Assembly: GCF_000253295.1 (NCBI RefSeq)
Contig: NC_015717.1
Location: 3,968,001 to 4,032,000 of the forward strand
Origin: Hyphomicrobium sp. MC1
GTDB lineage: Bacteria > Pseudomonadota > Alphaproteobacteria > Rhizobiales > Hyphomicrobiaceae
DNA length: 64,000 nt
Direction of reading: 5' to 3'
Shown here: positions 16,586 to 24,034 of the stretch, piece after piece
How positions within the stretch are numbered: position 1 is the stretch's first letter
How the letters are laid out: every line of letters starts with the position of its first letter
Notes under the pieces: generated by a model
What the model was told of the DNA's origin: nothing
The model's input: only the letters and a program-made list of their open reading frames with translations
The model's database searches: none
Position numbers and translations under genes: made by a program

Positions 16586-16783
16586 ATGGAGTCCGTGAGA
16601 ACCGTCGTACTTGGCAAGCCCGTCTTCTTGTTGACGGGTGCAAAACCGCGCAGATCGAAAGAAAAGAACGTCGCGGTTGCGCTAGACGTGGAAGCGCCCG
16701 AGAAATTGATAGAAACTGCACGCCGCAACCCCGATGCCGTTGCCTTCGGGTTCGTCGCGGGAAGTTGGGTCGCGGCCGCCTAA
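16586..16783 (+). CDS. Hypothetical protein, 65 aa
   Basis: A small basic protein (MESVRTVVLGKPVFLLTG...) that I do not recognise. The support is a near-perfect ribosome-binding site, AGGAGG at 16572-16577, 8 bases before the ATG, and a hydrophobic/charged pattern like a short beta-alpha fold (VAVALDVEAPEKLIETARRN). The frame is open to 16514 without any other good start. It lies after a 400-bp non-coding stretch and about 230 bp before dctA. No function can be assigned. Confidence 0.5.
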   Translation: MESVRTVVLGKPVFLLTGAKPRRSKEKNVAVALDVEAPEKLIETARRNPDAVAFGFVAGSWVAAA

Positions 16784-17016
16784 GCGCCGTCCACCGTCCG
16801 GTCTGCGGATGCGTCGGTGCGCATCTTTGGCAGCCGGACGAAGCGCCACGAGGGTCTGTTCCGCCGCATTCGGCGCGACCCTCGCGGCGAATTCACATTC
16901 CACCGTCTTTCGCATTCAACCATCGAACGAGATATTTCTGCGGCCGGAAACTATCGCGCCCGGAATGTCACCATTAGTGTGCCGCCTCTCAATCGAGCGA
17001 GGCGCTAACGTCTTTC

Positions 17017-18330
17017 ATGCAGCAAGACCACGAAACTATGCTCGCGGAGCCACGTGGGAGGCCTTTCTATACCCATCTCTACTTCCAGGTCCTGACGGCG
17101 ATCGCTCTGGGCGTTGGTCTTGGGCATCTCTATCCGTCCGCAGGCGAGGCGATGAAGCCGCTGGGCGACGGCTTCGTCAAACTCATCAAGATGCTGATCG
17201 GGCCGATCATATTCGTTACGGTCGTGCACGGTATCGCGTCGATGGGCGACCTGAAAAAGGTCGGACGGGTCGGCATTAAAGCCCTCATCTACTTCGAGGT
17301 CCTCACGACGCTGGCGCTCGTCATCGGGCTGGTCGTCGTCAACGTTCTGAAGCCCGGTGCCGGCATGAACGTCGATATCGCGTCGCTCGATGCGAAGGCC
17401 GTCGCAAGCTTCGTTGCGAAATCGAAGGAAGAGTCGGCGGTCGGCTTCATTCTCGACATCATTCCGAACACGTTTCTCAGCGGCTTCGTCGACGGCAATA
17501 TCCTGCAGGTTTTGCTGGTCGCCCTGCTCTTTGCGTTCGGGCTGCAATCGCTTGGGCCGCGCGGCAAACCCATGCTTGATCTGGTCGCACAGATCGGCGA
17601 CGTGCTGTTCAAGATGGTCGGCTTCATCATGAAGCTGGCACCCATGGGCGCATTCGGCGCGATGGCCTTCACGATTGGACGATACGGCATCGACAAGCTG
17701 TCGAGCCTCGCCTTTCTGATGTTCGCCTTCTATTTGACGTGTCTTATTTTTCTGTTCGGCGTGCTGGGCGTAATCGCGCGGCTGTCAGGCTTTTCAATCA
17801 TTCGCTATCTCGCCTACATCAAGGACGAGTTGCTGATCGTTCTTGGAACGTCGTCGTCGGAGAGCGTCCTGCCGCGCCTCATTGCCAAGATGCGCAAGGC
17901 CGGCTGCGAGGAAAGCGTGGTCGGGCTCGTCGTCCCGACCGGGTATTCGTTCAATCTCGACGGCACGTGCATTTACCTGACGATGGCCGCGATTTTCCTG
18001 GCGCAGGCGACGAACACCGAGCTCACGATCTGGCATGAGGTGTCGATCCTCGGCGTATTGCTTCTCACGTCGAAAGGCGCTGCAGGCGTTACGGGATCGG
18101 GCTTCATCACGTTGGCCGCAACGCTCAGCACGACATCGCATATTCCGGTTGCGTCGCTGGCGCTGATCCTCGGGATCGACCGCTTCATGTCGGAAGGCCG
18201 GGCGCTTATGAACCTGATCGGCAATGGCATCGCGACCATTGTGATCGCCAAGTCGGAAGGTGCGATCGATGCGGAGACGTTCGAGCGGGAGCTGGGCGGA
18301 AACGGCGGTGTTATCGCCGACGCCGCCTAG
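17017..18330 (+). CDS. dctA: C4-dicarboxylate:cation symporter (DctA, DAACS family)
   Basis: A 437-aa inner-membrane secondary transporter for succinate, fumarate and malate. Family hallmarks are the serine-rich re-entrant hairpin LGTSSSESVLPR, PTGYSFNLDGT in TM7, the second hairpin SKGAAGVTGSGF, and GIDRFMSEGRALMNLIGNG containing the substrate-binding Arg, Asp and Asn of TM8. About eight membrane helices are seen. No DctB/DctD pair is in the window. The stop codon overlaps the convergent DinB-family gene by a few bases. In a methylotroph it would supply multi-carbon substrates. Confidence 0.92.
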   Translation: MQQDHETMLAEPRGRPFYTHLYFQVLTAIALGVGLGHLYPSAGEAMKPLGDGFVKLIKMLIGPIIFVTVVHGIASMGDLKKVGRVGIKALIYFEVLTTLALVIGLVVVNVLKPGAGMNVDIASLDAKAVASFVAKSKEESAVGFILDIIPNTFLSGFVDGNILQVLLVALLFAFGLQSLGPRGKPMLDLVAQIGDVLFKMVGFIMKLAPMGAFGAMAFTIGRYGIDKLSSLAFLMFAFYLTCLIFLFGVLGVIARLSGFSIIRYLAYIKDELLIVLGTSSSESVLPRLIAKMRKAGCEESVVGLVVPTGYSFNLDGTCIYLTMAAIFLAQATNTELTIWHEVSILGVLLLTSKGAAGVTGSGFITLAATLSTTSHIPVASLALILGIDRFMSEGRALMNLIGNGIATIVIAKSEGAIDAETFERELGGNGGVIADAA

Positions 18331-18842
18331 GCGGGATCGGGCGAAAACGGCAGATCCGTCACGCCGGGATTGATGCCGAAGCCCGTCAGCATCGCATTCA
18401 CCTGACCGCGATGATGGGTCTGGTGATTGAAGATGTGCATGAGGATCAGGGCTTTCGGACGGGTCATCTCGCGACCGGCCGAACCTGAATACCAGGTCAA
18501 ATCGCCTTCACAGCCGGATGCTTCGAAGCGATCGGTCCAATCTTCAATGACGCGGTCGAAGCGCTGGCGCTCGGCTTTCAGGTCGTCCCAGTCCTCGAAT
18601 TAGGTTGTGCTATCGGAAAGAGCGGGCTTGGCTGGCGGCGAAGCGGCTTCGAACCGCGACAGCCAGATCTGATCAGCCCAGAGAATATGGTTCAGCGTGG
18701 CGTGGATCGAGCTGAAGAATGCACCGCGATCATCTTTCCGCTGGGCGTCCGTCAGTTGTTCGCAGGCCCGGTAGACGCTGGCGTTCTGCCAACTGTTGTA
18801 GCGGGCCATTGTGCGTAGGTAGGACGGCGAAATCAGCGCCAT
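18327..18842 (-). pseudogene. DinB family metalloenzyme gene interrupted by an in-frame TAA
   Basis: The ATG at 18842, 4 bases after AAGGA, opens a DinB-like protein (YLRTMARYNSWQNASVYRAC, then HATLNHILWADQIW). It is stopped by TAA at 18602-18600. The same frame then continues 90 codons (FEDWDDLKAERQRFDR... HIFNHQTHHRGQV... PFSPDPA) to TAG at 18327. With the TAA read through, the protein would be about 170 aa, the normal DinB length. The three metal-ligand histidines are split: the first lies before the stop, the HxxxH-type pair after. There is no frameshift, so one base change explains it. A sequencing error is possible. Confidence 0.8.
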
Positions 18843-18891
18843 TTTCCTTGGAAATGCAGAGGCCGGAGCGCACGCGCCCCGGCCAAGATTT

Positions 18892-19314
18892 TTAACCAAC
18901 GATCTCGTCGAGGCGGAAATTCAAGGCAATTTCGCGCTCGGCTGCTGCCGCGCTATCGGAGCCGTGCGTCGAATTGGAGCCCTTCGATTCCGCAAAAAGC
19001 TTGCGAATGGTGCCTTCGGCAGCTTCCTTCGGGTCGGTCGCGCCCATCACTTCACGATACTTTGCGATGGCGTTTTCGCCTTCCAGCGCCTGCAGAACGA
19101 TCGGGCCGGAGGTCATGAAATCCACGAGTTCGCCGTAAAAAGGCCGTGCCTTGTGTTCTTCATAGAACTTCTCGGCCTGGGCGCGGGTCCAGCGGACGCG
19201 CTTTTGAGCCACGATGCGCAGACCCGCATCTTCGATCACGGCGTTGATCTTACCGGTAAGATTGCGGCGCGTGGCGTCGGGTTTGATGATAGAAAACGTG
19301 CGTTCGATGGCCAT
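18892..19314 (-). CDS. ndk: Nucleoside diphosphate kinase
   Basis: Balances nucleoside triphosphate pools by ping-pong phosphate transfer through a histidine. The 140-aa product has ERTFSIIKPDA at the N-terminus, GPIVLQALEGENAI, and the active-site stretch NSTHGSDS with the phosphorylated His. Length and motifs are typical for the family. It is followed 50 bp later by the broken DinB-family gene on the same strand. The divergent GYF_2 gene starts about 240 bp upstream. Confidence 0.96.
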   Translation of the reverse strand: MAIERTFSIIKPDATRRNLTGKINAVIEDAGLRIVAQKRVRWTRAQAEKFYEEHKARPFYGELVDFMTSGPIVLQALEGENAIAKYREVMGATDPKEAAEGTIRKLFAESKGSNSTHGSDSAAAAEREIALNFRLDEIVG

Positions 19315-19553
19315 AAGTCTGTCTCGCTTTACGGATTTTATGTGGGTTACGCGGGCTTATAGCGACGCGCACCGCCGCCAGCAAGCGCTGGACCGTCGCC
19401 CCGCAGAGCATTCGGTTGCACGTCACACGCGAAAGTGGAGTTTTACCGCATAATCGCCCGATTGACGCGCGCAACTACGTATGAACAGTGTGGGCCGGCG
19501 AAGAGCGCACGGTCTGGGGGTTAGGCAGCGATGCCTACGTGTGCGAAGAAGCG

Positions 19554-20960
19554 ATGATGACGGCACAGGCCAACGACATTCAGTGGTATATCGCCCGCGA
19601 CGGTAAGCAGCACGGGCCGTTGACCGATATCGAAATGCGCACATTCGTCGCGCATAACTATCTGCGTATCAGCGATCTGATCTGGCGGCCCGGAATGCCG
19701 GAATGGCAATCGGCGCCGAATGTTTTTCCGACGGCGTTCGAGGCGCTCGGACAAGAGCCGAAGCAGATCGCTGCTTCGCCGTCCGCGCCAGCCGCTCAGC
19801 CACAAGCGATGTCCTACGGGCAAGCAACAGCGCAACACGATCAGCGCGGCATCGACTATGAGAGCGACGCGGCCCCTCGGCCCGACCGCAGCAATCTCAT
19901 CAAACGGCTGGCGCTTGCCGGCGTCGCGATCATGGTCATTGGCGGCGGCGCGTTCGCATTCACGAATTACCGGGGCGCCATCATGGGTATGGTCGGCGGC
20001 TCGAATAGCACGACCGCGGACAATGCGCCGGTTGTCGCCGCGCCATCCGATCCATCGTCGACTGCGACGGCGGCTTCAGAGCCTGCCACAACTGATGCGG
20101 CGCAGACCGCGTCCAATGCAAGCGCTCCGGCCGCTGCGCCGACGAACGACGTGATTTCGTCCGCGCCGCCGGCTGACGCAACGACGACGTCGTCGGTCTC
20201 GCCATCCGCAACGGACGCATCTTCGTCGCCGCCGCCGGCGTCGCAGACGCAGGTTGCTGCCGTCGAACCGCAATCTCCGACACCGCCGCCACCACCCGCC
20301 GTTGACGGTTCGCCACTCGATCTGCGCCTGCAAACCGTTCCGGTTTGGGCACTCATCAAGCGCGAATATCCGGATTGGTATTCGAACGAAATCTCATCAG
20401 CCAACAAGCTCGTTGCTGACAACAAGCCCGATAGCGATGTCGCGACACTCTTAGCCCAGGGCCTCGTTACGCTTCGCCGCCAGAATGCGGACAAGGCGCT
20501 TGAGGCAAGCCCGGAGAAGCTGCAAGCCATCGCGGAAGCGTTCCTCAATCATCTCAAAGCGCTCAGGGCGCAAAGCGTAAGCGCCTGCTTCGGCTTCATC
20601 TCAAAGGGCGAGATGAGCCCGGCCGTGATCCAGACAATGGAACACCCCGAGACCGCGACGGCGCTTAACGCCCAAACCGACGCAATTTTCGAAGCCATTT
20701 CGGAAGGCTCGAAAAATCCGGTCAAGCACGACTCGGCGGTCAAGAGCGACTACGACATTCTGATCAAGGAACTCGGCAAGCTCGGCTGGAAGGAAGAAGA
20801 CCTGCAGGTGTTCTCCAATCCGACGCTGCTTGCGAAGCGCGAGCCGGAGCAAGTGTGCAAGATGGTGCAGGAGTGGTTCATCGCGCACCTTGCCGTGCAG
20901 GATAAAGCCGTCCGCGACCGCCTGCTCTACGAAACGCTGAAGCCTGTGGTGTCCGGCTGA
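19554..20960 (+). CDS. GYF_2 (DUF4339) domain membrane protein with low-complexity linker
   Basis: A 468-aa protein from ATG-ATG at 19554. Residues about 8-55 (WYIARDGKQHGPLTDIEM, then LIWRPGMPEWQSA) are a GYF_2 domain, thought to bind peptides. One membrane helix follows (LALAGVAIMVIGGGAFAF, near residue 120), then about 130 residues rich in Ala, Thr, Ser and Pro, and a roughly 200-aa helical C-terminal domain beginning WALIKREYPDWYSNEI that I do not recognise. The topology suggests a cytoplasmic GYF_2 and a periplasmic C-terminus. It overlaps the next gene by one base (TGATG), so translation is probably coupled. Confidence 0.75.
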   Translation: MMTAQANDIQWYIARDGKQHGPLTDIEMRTFVAHNYLRISDLIWRPGMPEWQSAPNVFPTAFEALGQEPKQIAASPSAPAAQPQAMSYGQATAQHDQRGIDYESDAAPRPDRSNLIKRLALAGVAIMVIGGGAFAFTNYRGAIMGMVGGSNSTTADNAPVVAAPSDPSSTATAASEPATTDAAQTASNASAPAAAPTNDVISSAPPADATTTSSVSPSATDASSSPPPASQTQVAAVEPQSPTPPPPPAVDGSPLDLRLQTVPVWALIKREYPDWYSNEISSANKLVADNKPDSDVATLLAQGLVTLRRQNADKALEASPEKLQAIAEAFLNHLKALRAQSVSACFGFISKGEMSPAVIQTMEHPETATALNAQTDAIFEAISEGSKNPVKHDSAVKSDYDILIKELGKLGWKEEDLQVFSNPTLLAKREPEQVCKMVQEWFIAHLAVQDKAVRDRLLYETLKPVVSG

Positions 20961-21310
20961 TGCTTTACACCGCGCTCAAAGTTTTTTTGACCGCGGGGTT
21001 GGTTGTTGCCATTTCGGAAATCGCCAAACGCTCGACGGTCTTTGGCGGCATCGTTGCTTCGCTGCCGTTGACGTCGCTCCTGGCTTTCATCTGGCTCTAC
21101 GGCGAGACCGGCGACACGGCCAAGATCGCGAGCCTGTCGACCAGCATCTTCTGGTACGTTCTGCCGTCGCTGGTGCTGTTTCTGGCGCTACCCATCCTGC
21201 TGGGGCACGGGCTCAACTTTTGGTTAAGCCTCGCCATCGCCTCGGCGCTGACGTTCGCTGCCTATCTGGTGATGACGGCAGCGCTCGCCCGCTTCGGCGT
21301 TACGCTCTGA
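20960..21310 (+). CDS. DUF3147 family membrane protein
   Basis: A 116-aa very hydrophobic protein with about four membrane helices. It matches the DUF3147 pattern: ISEIAKRSTVFGGIVASLPL, then LAFIWLYGETGD. Function is unknown. Its ATG overlaps the stop of the GYF_2 protein gene, making a likely two-gene unit. The ABC-F gene follows on the same strand 40 bp later. Confidence 0.8.
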   Translation: MLYTALKVFLTAGLVVAISEIAKRSTVFGGIVASLPLTSLLAFIWLYGETGDTAKIASLSTSIFWYVLPSLVLFLALPILLGHGLNFWLSLAIASALTFAAYLVMTAALARFGVTL

Positions 21311-21349
21311 CCCGGTGACAGCGGGCGGCGGACCGGCTATCGCGATGCC

Positions 21350-23251
21350 ATGCTGCATATCAACGATCTCACCTATCGCATCGAAGGCCGGCCGATCCTG
21401 GATCAGGCGACAGCCGCCATTCCGTCAGGCCATAAAGTCGGGCTCGTCGGCCGCAACGGCGCAGGCAAATCCACGCTGCTGCGTTTGCTGAAAGGCGAGA
21501 TCGCGCCCGACGACGGCTCGATTTCCATTCCGAAGAATGCGCGGCTCGGTCATGTAGCGCAGGAAGCGCCGGGCGGCGACGAGAGCCTGATCGACTGGGT
21601 GCTGTCAGCCGATACCGAGCGCGCGAGCCTGCTGGCCGAGGCGGAGACCGCAACCGATCCGGAACGCATCGCGGAAATTCAAATGCGTTTGACCGACATC
21701 GATGCGCATTCGGCACCGGCGCGGGCGGCGCGCATTCTATCGGGCCTCGGTTTCGATGAAGAGGCGCAGCGGCGCGCGTGTCGGGAATTTTCAGGTGGCT
21801 GGCGCATGCGCGTTGCGCTCGGTGCGATCCTGTTCCTGAAGCCCGACATCCTGCTGCTCGACGAACCGACGAACTATCTCGATCTCGAAGGAACGCTCTG
21901 GCTCGAAAACCATCTGAAGAGCTATCCGCACACGGTGCTGATCGTCAGTCACGACCGCGATCTGTTGAACAGCGCGGTGACCGAGATCCTGCATTTGGAC
22001 AAGGGCAAGCTGACGCTTTACGCGGGCGGCTACGACGATTTCGAGGAAACGCGCCGCGAGCGGCAGCGCCTCGAAATGAAGCTCAAGAAGAAGCAGGACG
22101 AGCAGCGCAAGCATTTGCAGGCATTCATCGACCGCTTCAAGGCGAAGGCGAGCAAAGCCGCGCAGGCGCAGAGCCGTGTCAAGGCGCTCGCCAAGATGCA
22201 GCCGATTGCGGCGCAGGTCGATGATCGCGTCGTGCCGTTTCATTTTCCCGATCCGCAGAAGATCATCGCCAGTCCGCTGCTGCGGATCGAGAAGGCGAGC
22301 GCGGGCTATGAAGCCGATCATCCGATTTTGTCAGGCATCGACTTGCGTATCGACAACGACGACCGCATTGCGCTGCTGGGCCAGAACGGCAACGGTAAAT
22401 CGACGCTCGCGAAACTGATCGCGGGGCGGCTGAAGCCGTTGTCGGGCGAGGTTTTCGGCGCGCAGAAAATCGAAGTCGGATACTTCGCGCAGCATCAGCT
22501 CGATGACCTGCTGCCGAACGCGACGCCCTACGACTACATGGTGAAGCTGATGCCGGAGGCGACGGAAGCGCAGCGACGCACCAAGCTTGGTACGTTCGGC
22601 TTCAGCGCCGACAAAGCCGATACGGCGTGCGGAAAGCTTTCGGGCGGCGAAAAAGCGCGGCTGCTGTTGGCGCTGACCGCATTCCATGGACCGCACGTTC
22701 TCATCCTCGACGAGCCGACGAACCATCTCGACGTCGATAGCCGCGAGGCGCTCATTCACGCACTGATGGAATACAACGGCGCTGTCATCCTCATCAGCCA
22801 CGACCGGCATTTGATCGAGGCGACGGCCGACCGGCTTTGGCTGGTGCGCAACGGCACGGTGAAGCCTTACGACGGCGACATGGAAAGCTATCGCGCGTTG
22901 CTGCTCGAAGAGCGTGGGGCGCGAACGTCGGAACGGCGCGACGAAAACGGAAGCGACGCGCGGACGTCGCGCACGGATCAACGCCGGGCCGCCGCCGAAA
23001 AGCGGGCCGAGTTGGCGCCGCTCAAGAAAGCCATGCAGGCCGCCGAAAAGCACGTCGATAAGCTGGCAAAGGAGATTGCGGCGCTTGATGCGCTCCTGGG
23101 CGACGCGGAGATTTATTCCTCCAACCCGCAAAAAGCGCAGGCCGCCGCCCAGCAGCGCGGCCAGTTCGCCCGCGACCTGCAGGCCGCCGAGGATGCCTGG
23201 CTGGAGGCCACGGAAGCCTATGAAGAAGCTTCGGCCGCCGCGGAGGCATAG
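21350..23251 (+). CDS. ABC-F family ATP-binding protein (Uup/EttA-type)
   Basis: A 633-aa soluble protein with two ABC ATPase domains and no membrane helices. ABC-F proteins act on the ribosome. The Walker A motifs are GRNGAGKST and GQNGNGKST, the signatures FSGGWRMRVALG and LSGGEKARLLLAL, and the Walker B motifs LLLDEPTNYLD and LILDEPTNHLD. Between the domains lies the charged linker (MKLKKKQDEQRKHLQAFIDR), and the last 120 residues form a coiled coil as in Uup/YheS. It is not obviously an antibiotic-resistance subtype. The start is the ATG at 21350. Confidence 0.9.
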   Translation: MLHINDLTYRIEGRPILDQATAAIPSGHKVGLVGRNGAGKSTLLRLLKGEIAPDDGSISIPKNARLGHVAQEAPGGDESLIDWVLSADTERASLLAEAETATDPERIAEIQMRLTDIDAHSAPARAARILSGLGFDEEAQRRACREFSGGWRMRVALGAILFLKPDILLLDEPTNYLDLEGTLWLENHLKSYPHTVLIVSHDRDLLNSAVTEILHLDKGKLTLYAGGYDDFEETRRERQRLEMKLKKKQDEQRKHLQAFIDRFKAKASKAAQAQSRVKALAKMQPIAAQVDDRVVPFHFPDPQKIIASPLLRIEKASAGYEADHPILSGIDLRIDNDDRIALLGQNGNGKSTLAKLIAGRLKPLSGEVFGAQKIEVGYFAQHQLDDLLPNATPYDYMVKLMPEATEAQRRTKLGTFGFSADKADTACGKLSGGEKARLLLALTAFHGPHVLILDEPTNHLDVDSREALIHALMEYNGAVILISHDRHLIEATADRLWLVRNGTVKPYDGDMESYRALLLEERGARTSERRDENGSDARTSRTDQRRAAAEKRAELAPLKKAMQAAEKHVDKLAKEIAALDALLGDAEIYSSNPQKAQAAAQQRGQFARDLQAAEDAWLEATEAYEEASAAAEA

Positions 23252-23298
23252 GCCAAGCAGCTAGCACCCCAATTTTTCAGTGCGATTCGAAAAAGATG

Positions 23299-23318
23299 GG
23301 CGATTTTGCGAAATCGCC
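23299..23318. other. Perfect 8-bp inverted repeat after the ABC-F gene
   Basis: GGCGATTT-TGCG-AAATCGCC lies 48 bp after the ABC-F stop and about 125 bp before the next small gene. No T-run follows, so it is not a standard terminator. It could be an RNA hairpin or operator; the role is unknown. Confidence 0.4.
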
Positions 23319-23441
23319 GCGCCTATCCACATCTGGACGAAACGAATTTCGGAACCCATTTCACGATCCAGAAGTTCAATGGAACGCGCAGGCTAAGTGC
23401 TCCCCCCATTTCCCCCGCGTACTGCGCAAGCGAGAACGATC

Positions 23442-23726
23442 ATGGACCAGAAATTCGTCTACCATCCCCTCAATCGCACGAATGCGCCGCGCGCCCGTGT
23501 TGCGAGCGCGAAGTTGGTCGTTTCTGAGTATCTTGCGTACGTTACGATGCTTTCCGCGGCGGTCGTTATTGCGATCATTACGTTCGCTTACGCCGCGAAC
23601 GTCACAGTGCATTGGCTTCACATCATGAACGGCCCTGGCTTCTTCACGTCCGAGGCGCAGCCGGTTTCACAGTCCGCTGTGAAGCCGTTCGCGCCCGCGA
23701 AGGTCGCAATGATTTCCGCGCATTGA
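23442..23726 (+). CDS. Small single-pass membrane protein, 94 aa, unknown function
   Basis: From the ATG at 23442 the protein has a polar 25-residue N-terminus (MDQKFVYHPLNRTNAPRA), one long hydrophobic helix (YVTMLSAAVVIAIITFAYAA) and a C-terminal segment of about 40 residues. No known domain is recognised. The frame is open to 23397, but the chosen ATG starts closest to the membrane segment. A strong terminator lies 34 bp after the stop, supporting a transcribed gene. Confidence 0.55.
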   Translation: MDQKFVYHPLNRTNAPRARVASAKLVVSEYLAYVTMLSAAVVIAIITFAYAANVTVHWLHIMNGPGFFTSEAQPVSQSAVKPFAPAKVAMISAH

Positions 23727-23759
23727 GTTTGTTGTTCCTCCACGCCTCGTGATCCTGAT

Positions 23760-23787
23760 CCTCGGGCTTAAACCCGAGGACTTTTTT
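23760..23787 (+). terminator. Rho-independent terminator
   Basis: CCTCGGG-CTTAAA-CCCGAGG is a perfect 7-bp stem followed by ACTTTTTT. It terminates the rightward gene ending at 23726. There is no T-run on the minus strand. Confidence 0.88.
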
Positions 23788-23870
23788 GGAGCGATTGCGG
23801 TCGGCGTAGATGGCCATCAGCGCGGCCATGAGGACATTCCCGAACGTGTGCAATTATGCTTCCGCGACGA

Positions 23871-23962
23871 ACGCCATCCCGGCGCAGGCCGGGATCCAGG
23901 CAAGCCTTTAGCAAGCGATAAGCTGAAGCTTGTCTGGGTGCCGACCTCCGTCGGCATGACGG
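23871..23962. repeat. Intergenic palindromic repeat (REP/MITE-like)
   Basis: A 92-bp element with imperfect terminal inverted repeats of about 35 bp: left arm CGCCATCCCGGCGCAGG... (23871-23905), right arm GCTTGTCTGGGTGCCG... (23928-23962), with a 22-bp centre. Each arm has its own inner hairpin (CCCGGC...GCCGGG and CCGAC...GTCGG). From memory, it resembles dispersed CATCCCGGC...GCCGGGATCCAG elements common in Hyphomicrobiales. It lies in the 309-bp gap between the convergent gene at 23726 and glyS; the rest of the gap holds the terminator and nothing else clear. Confidence 0.75.
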
Positions 23963-24034
23963 TGGTGGGGCTATAGTGAGGCCATCACCTTTCGGCGTCG
24001 GCGACCCGCATTCCACGCCCGTCGCCGATGTTTT

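Noticed and set aside
18600..18602. Recoding (readthrough, selenocysteine or pyrrolysine) at the DinB in-frame stop
   Set aside because: The codon is TAA, not TGA or TAG, and no stem-loop or known recoding context is evident. A point mutation or sequence error is simpler.
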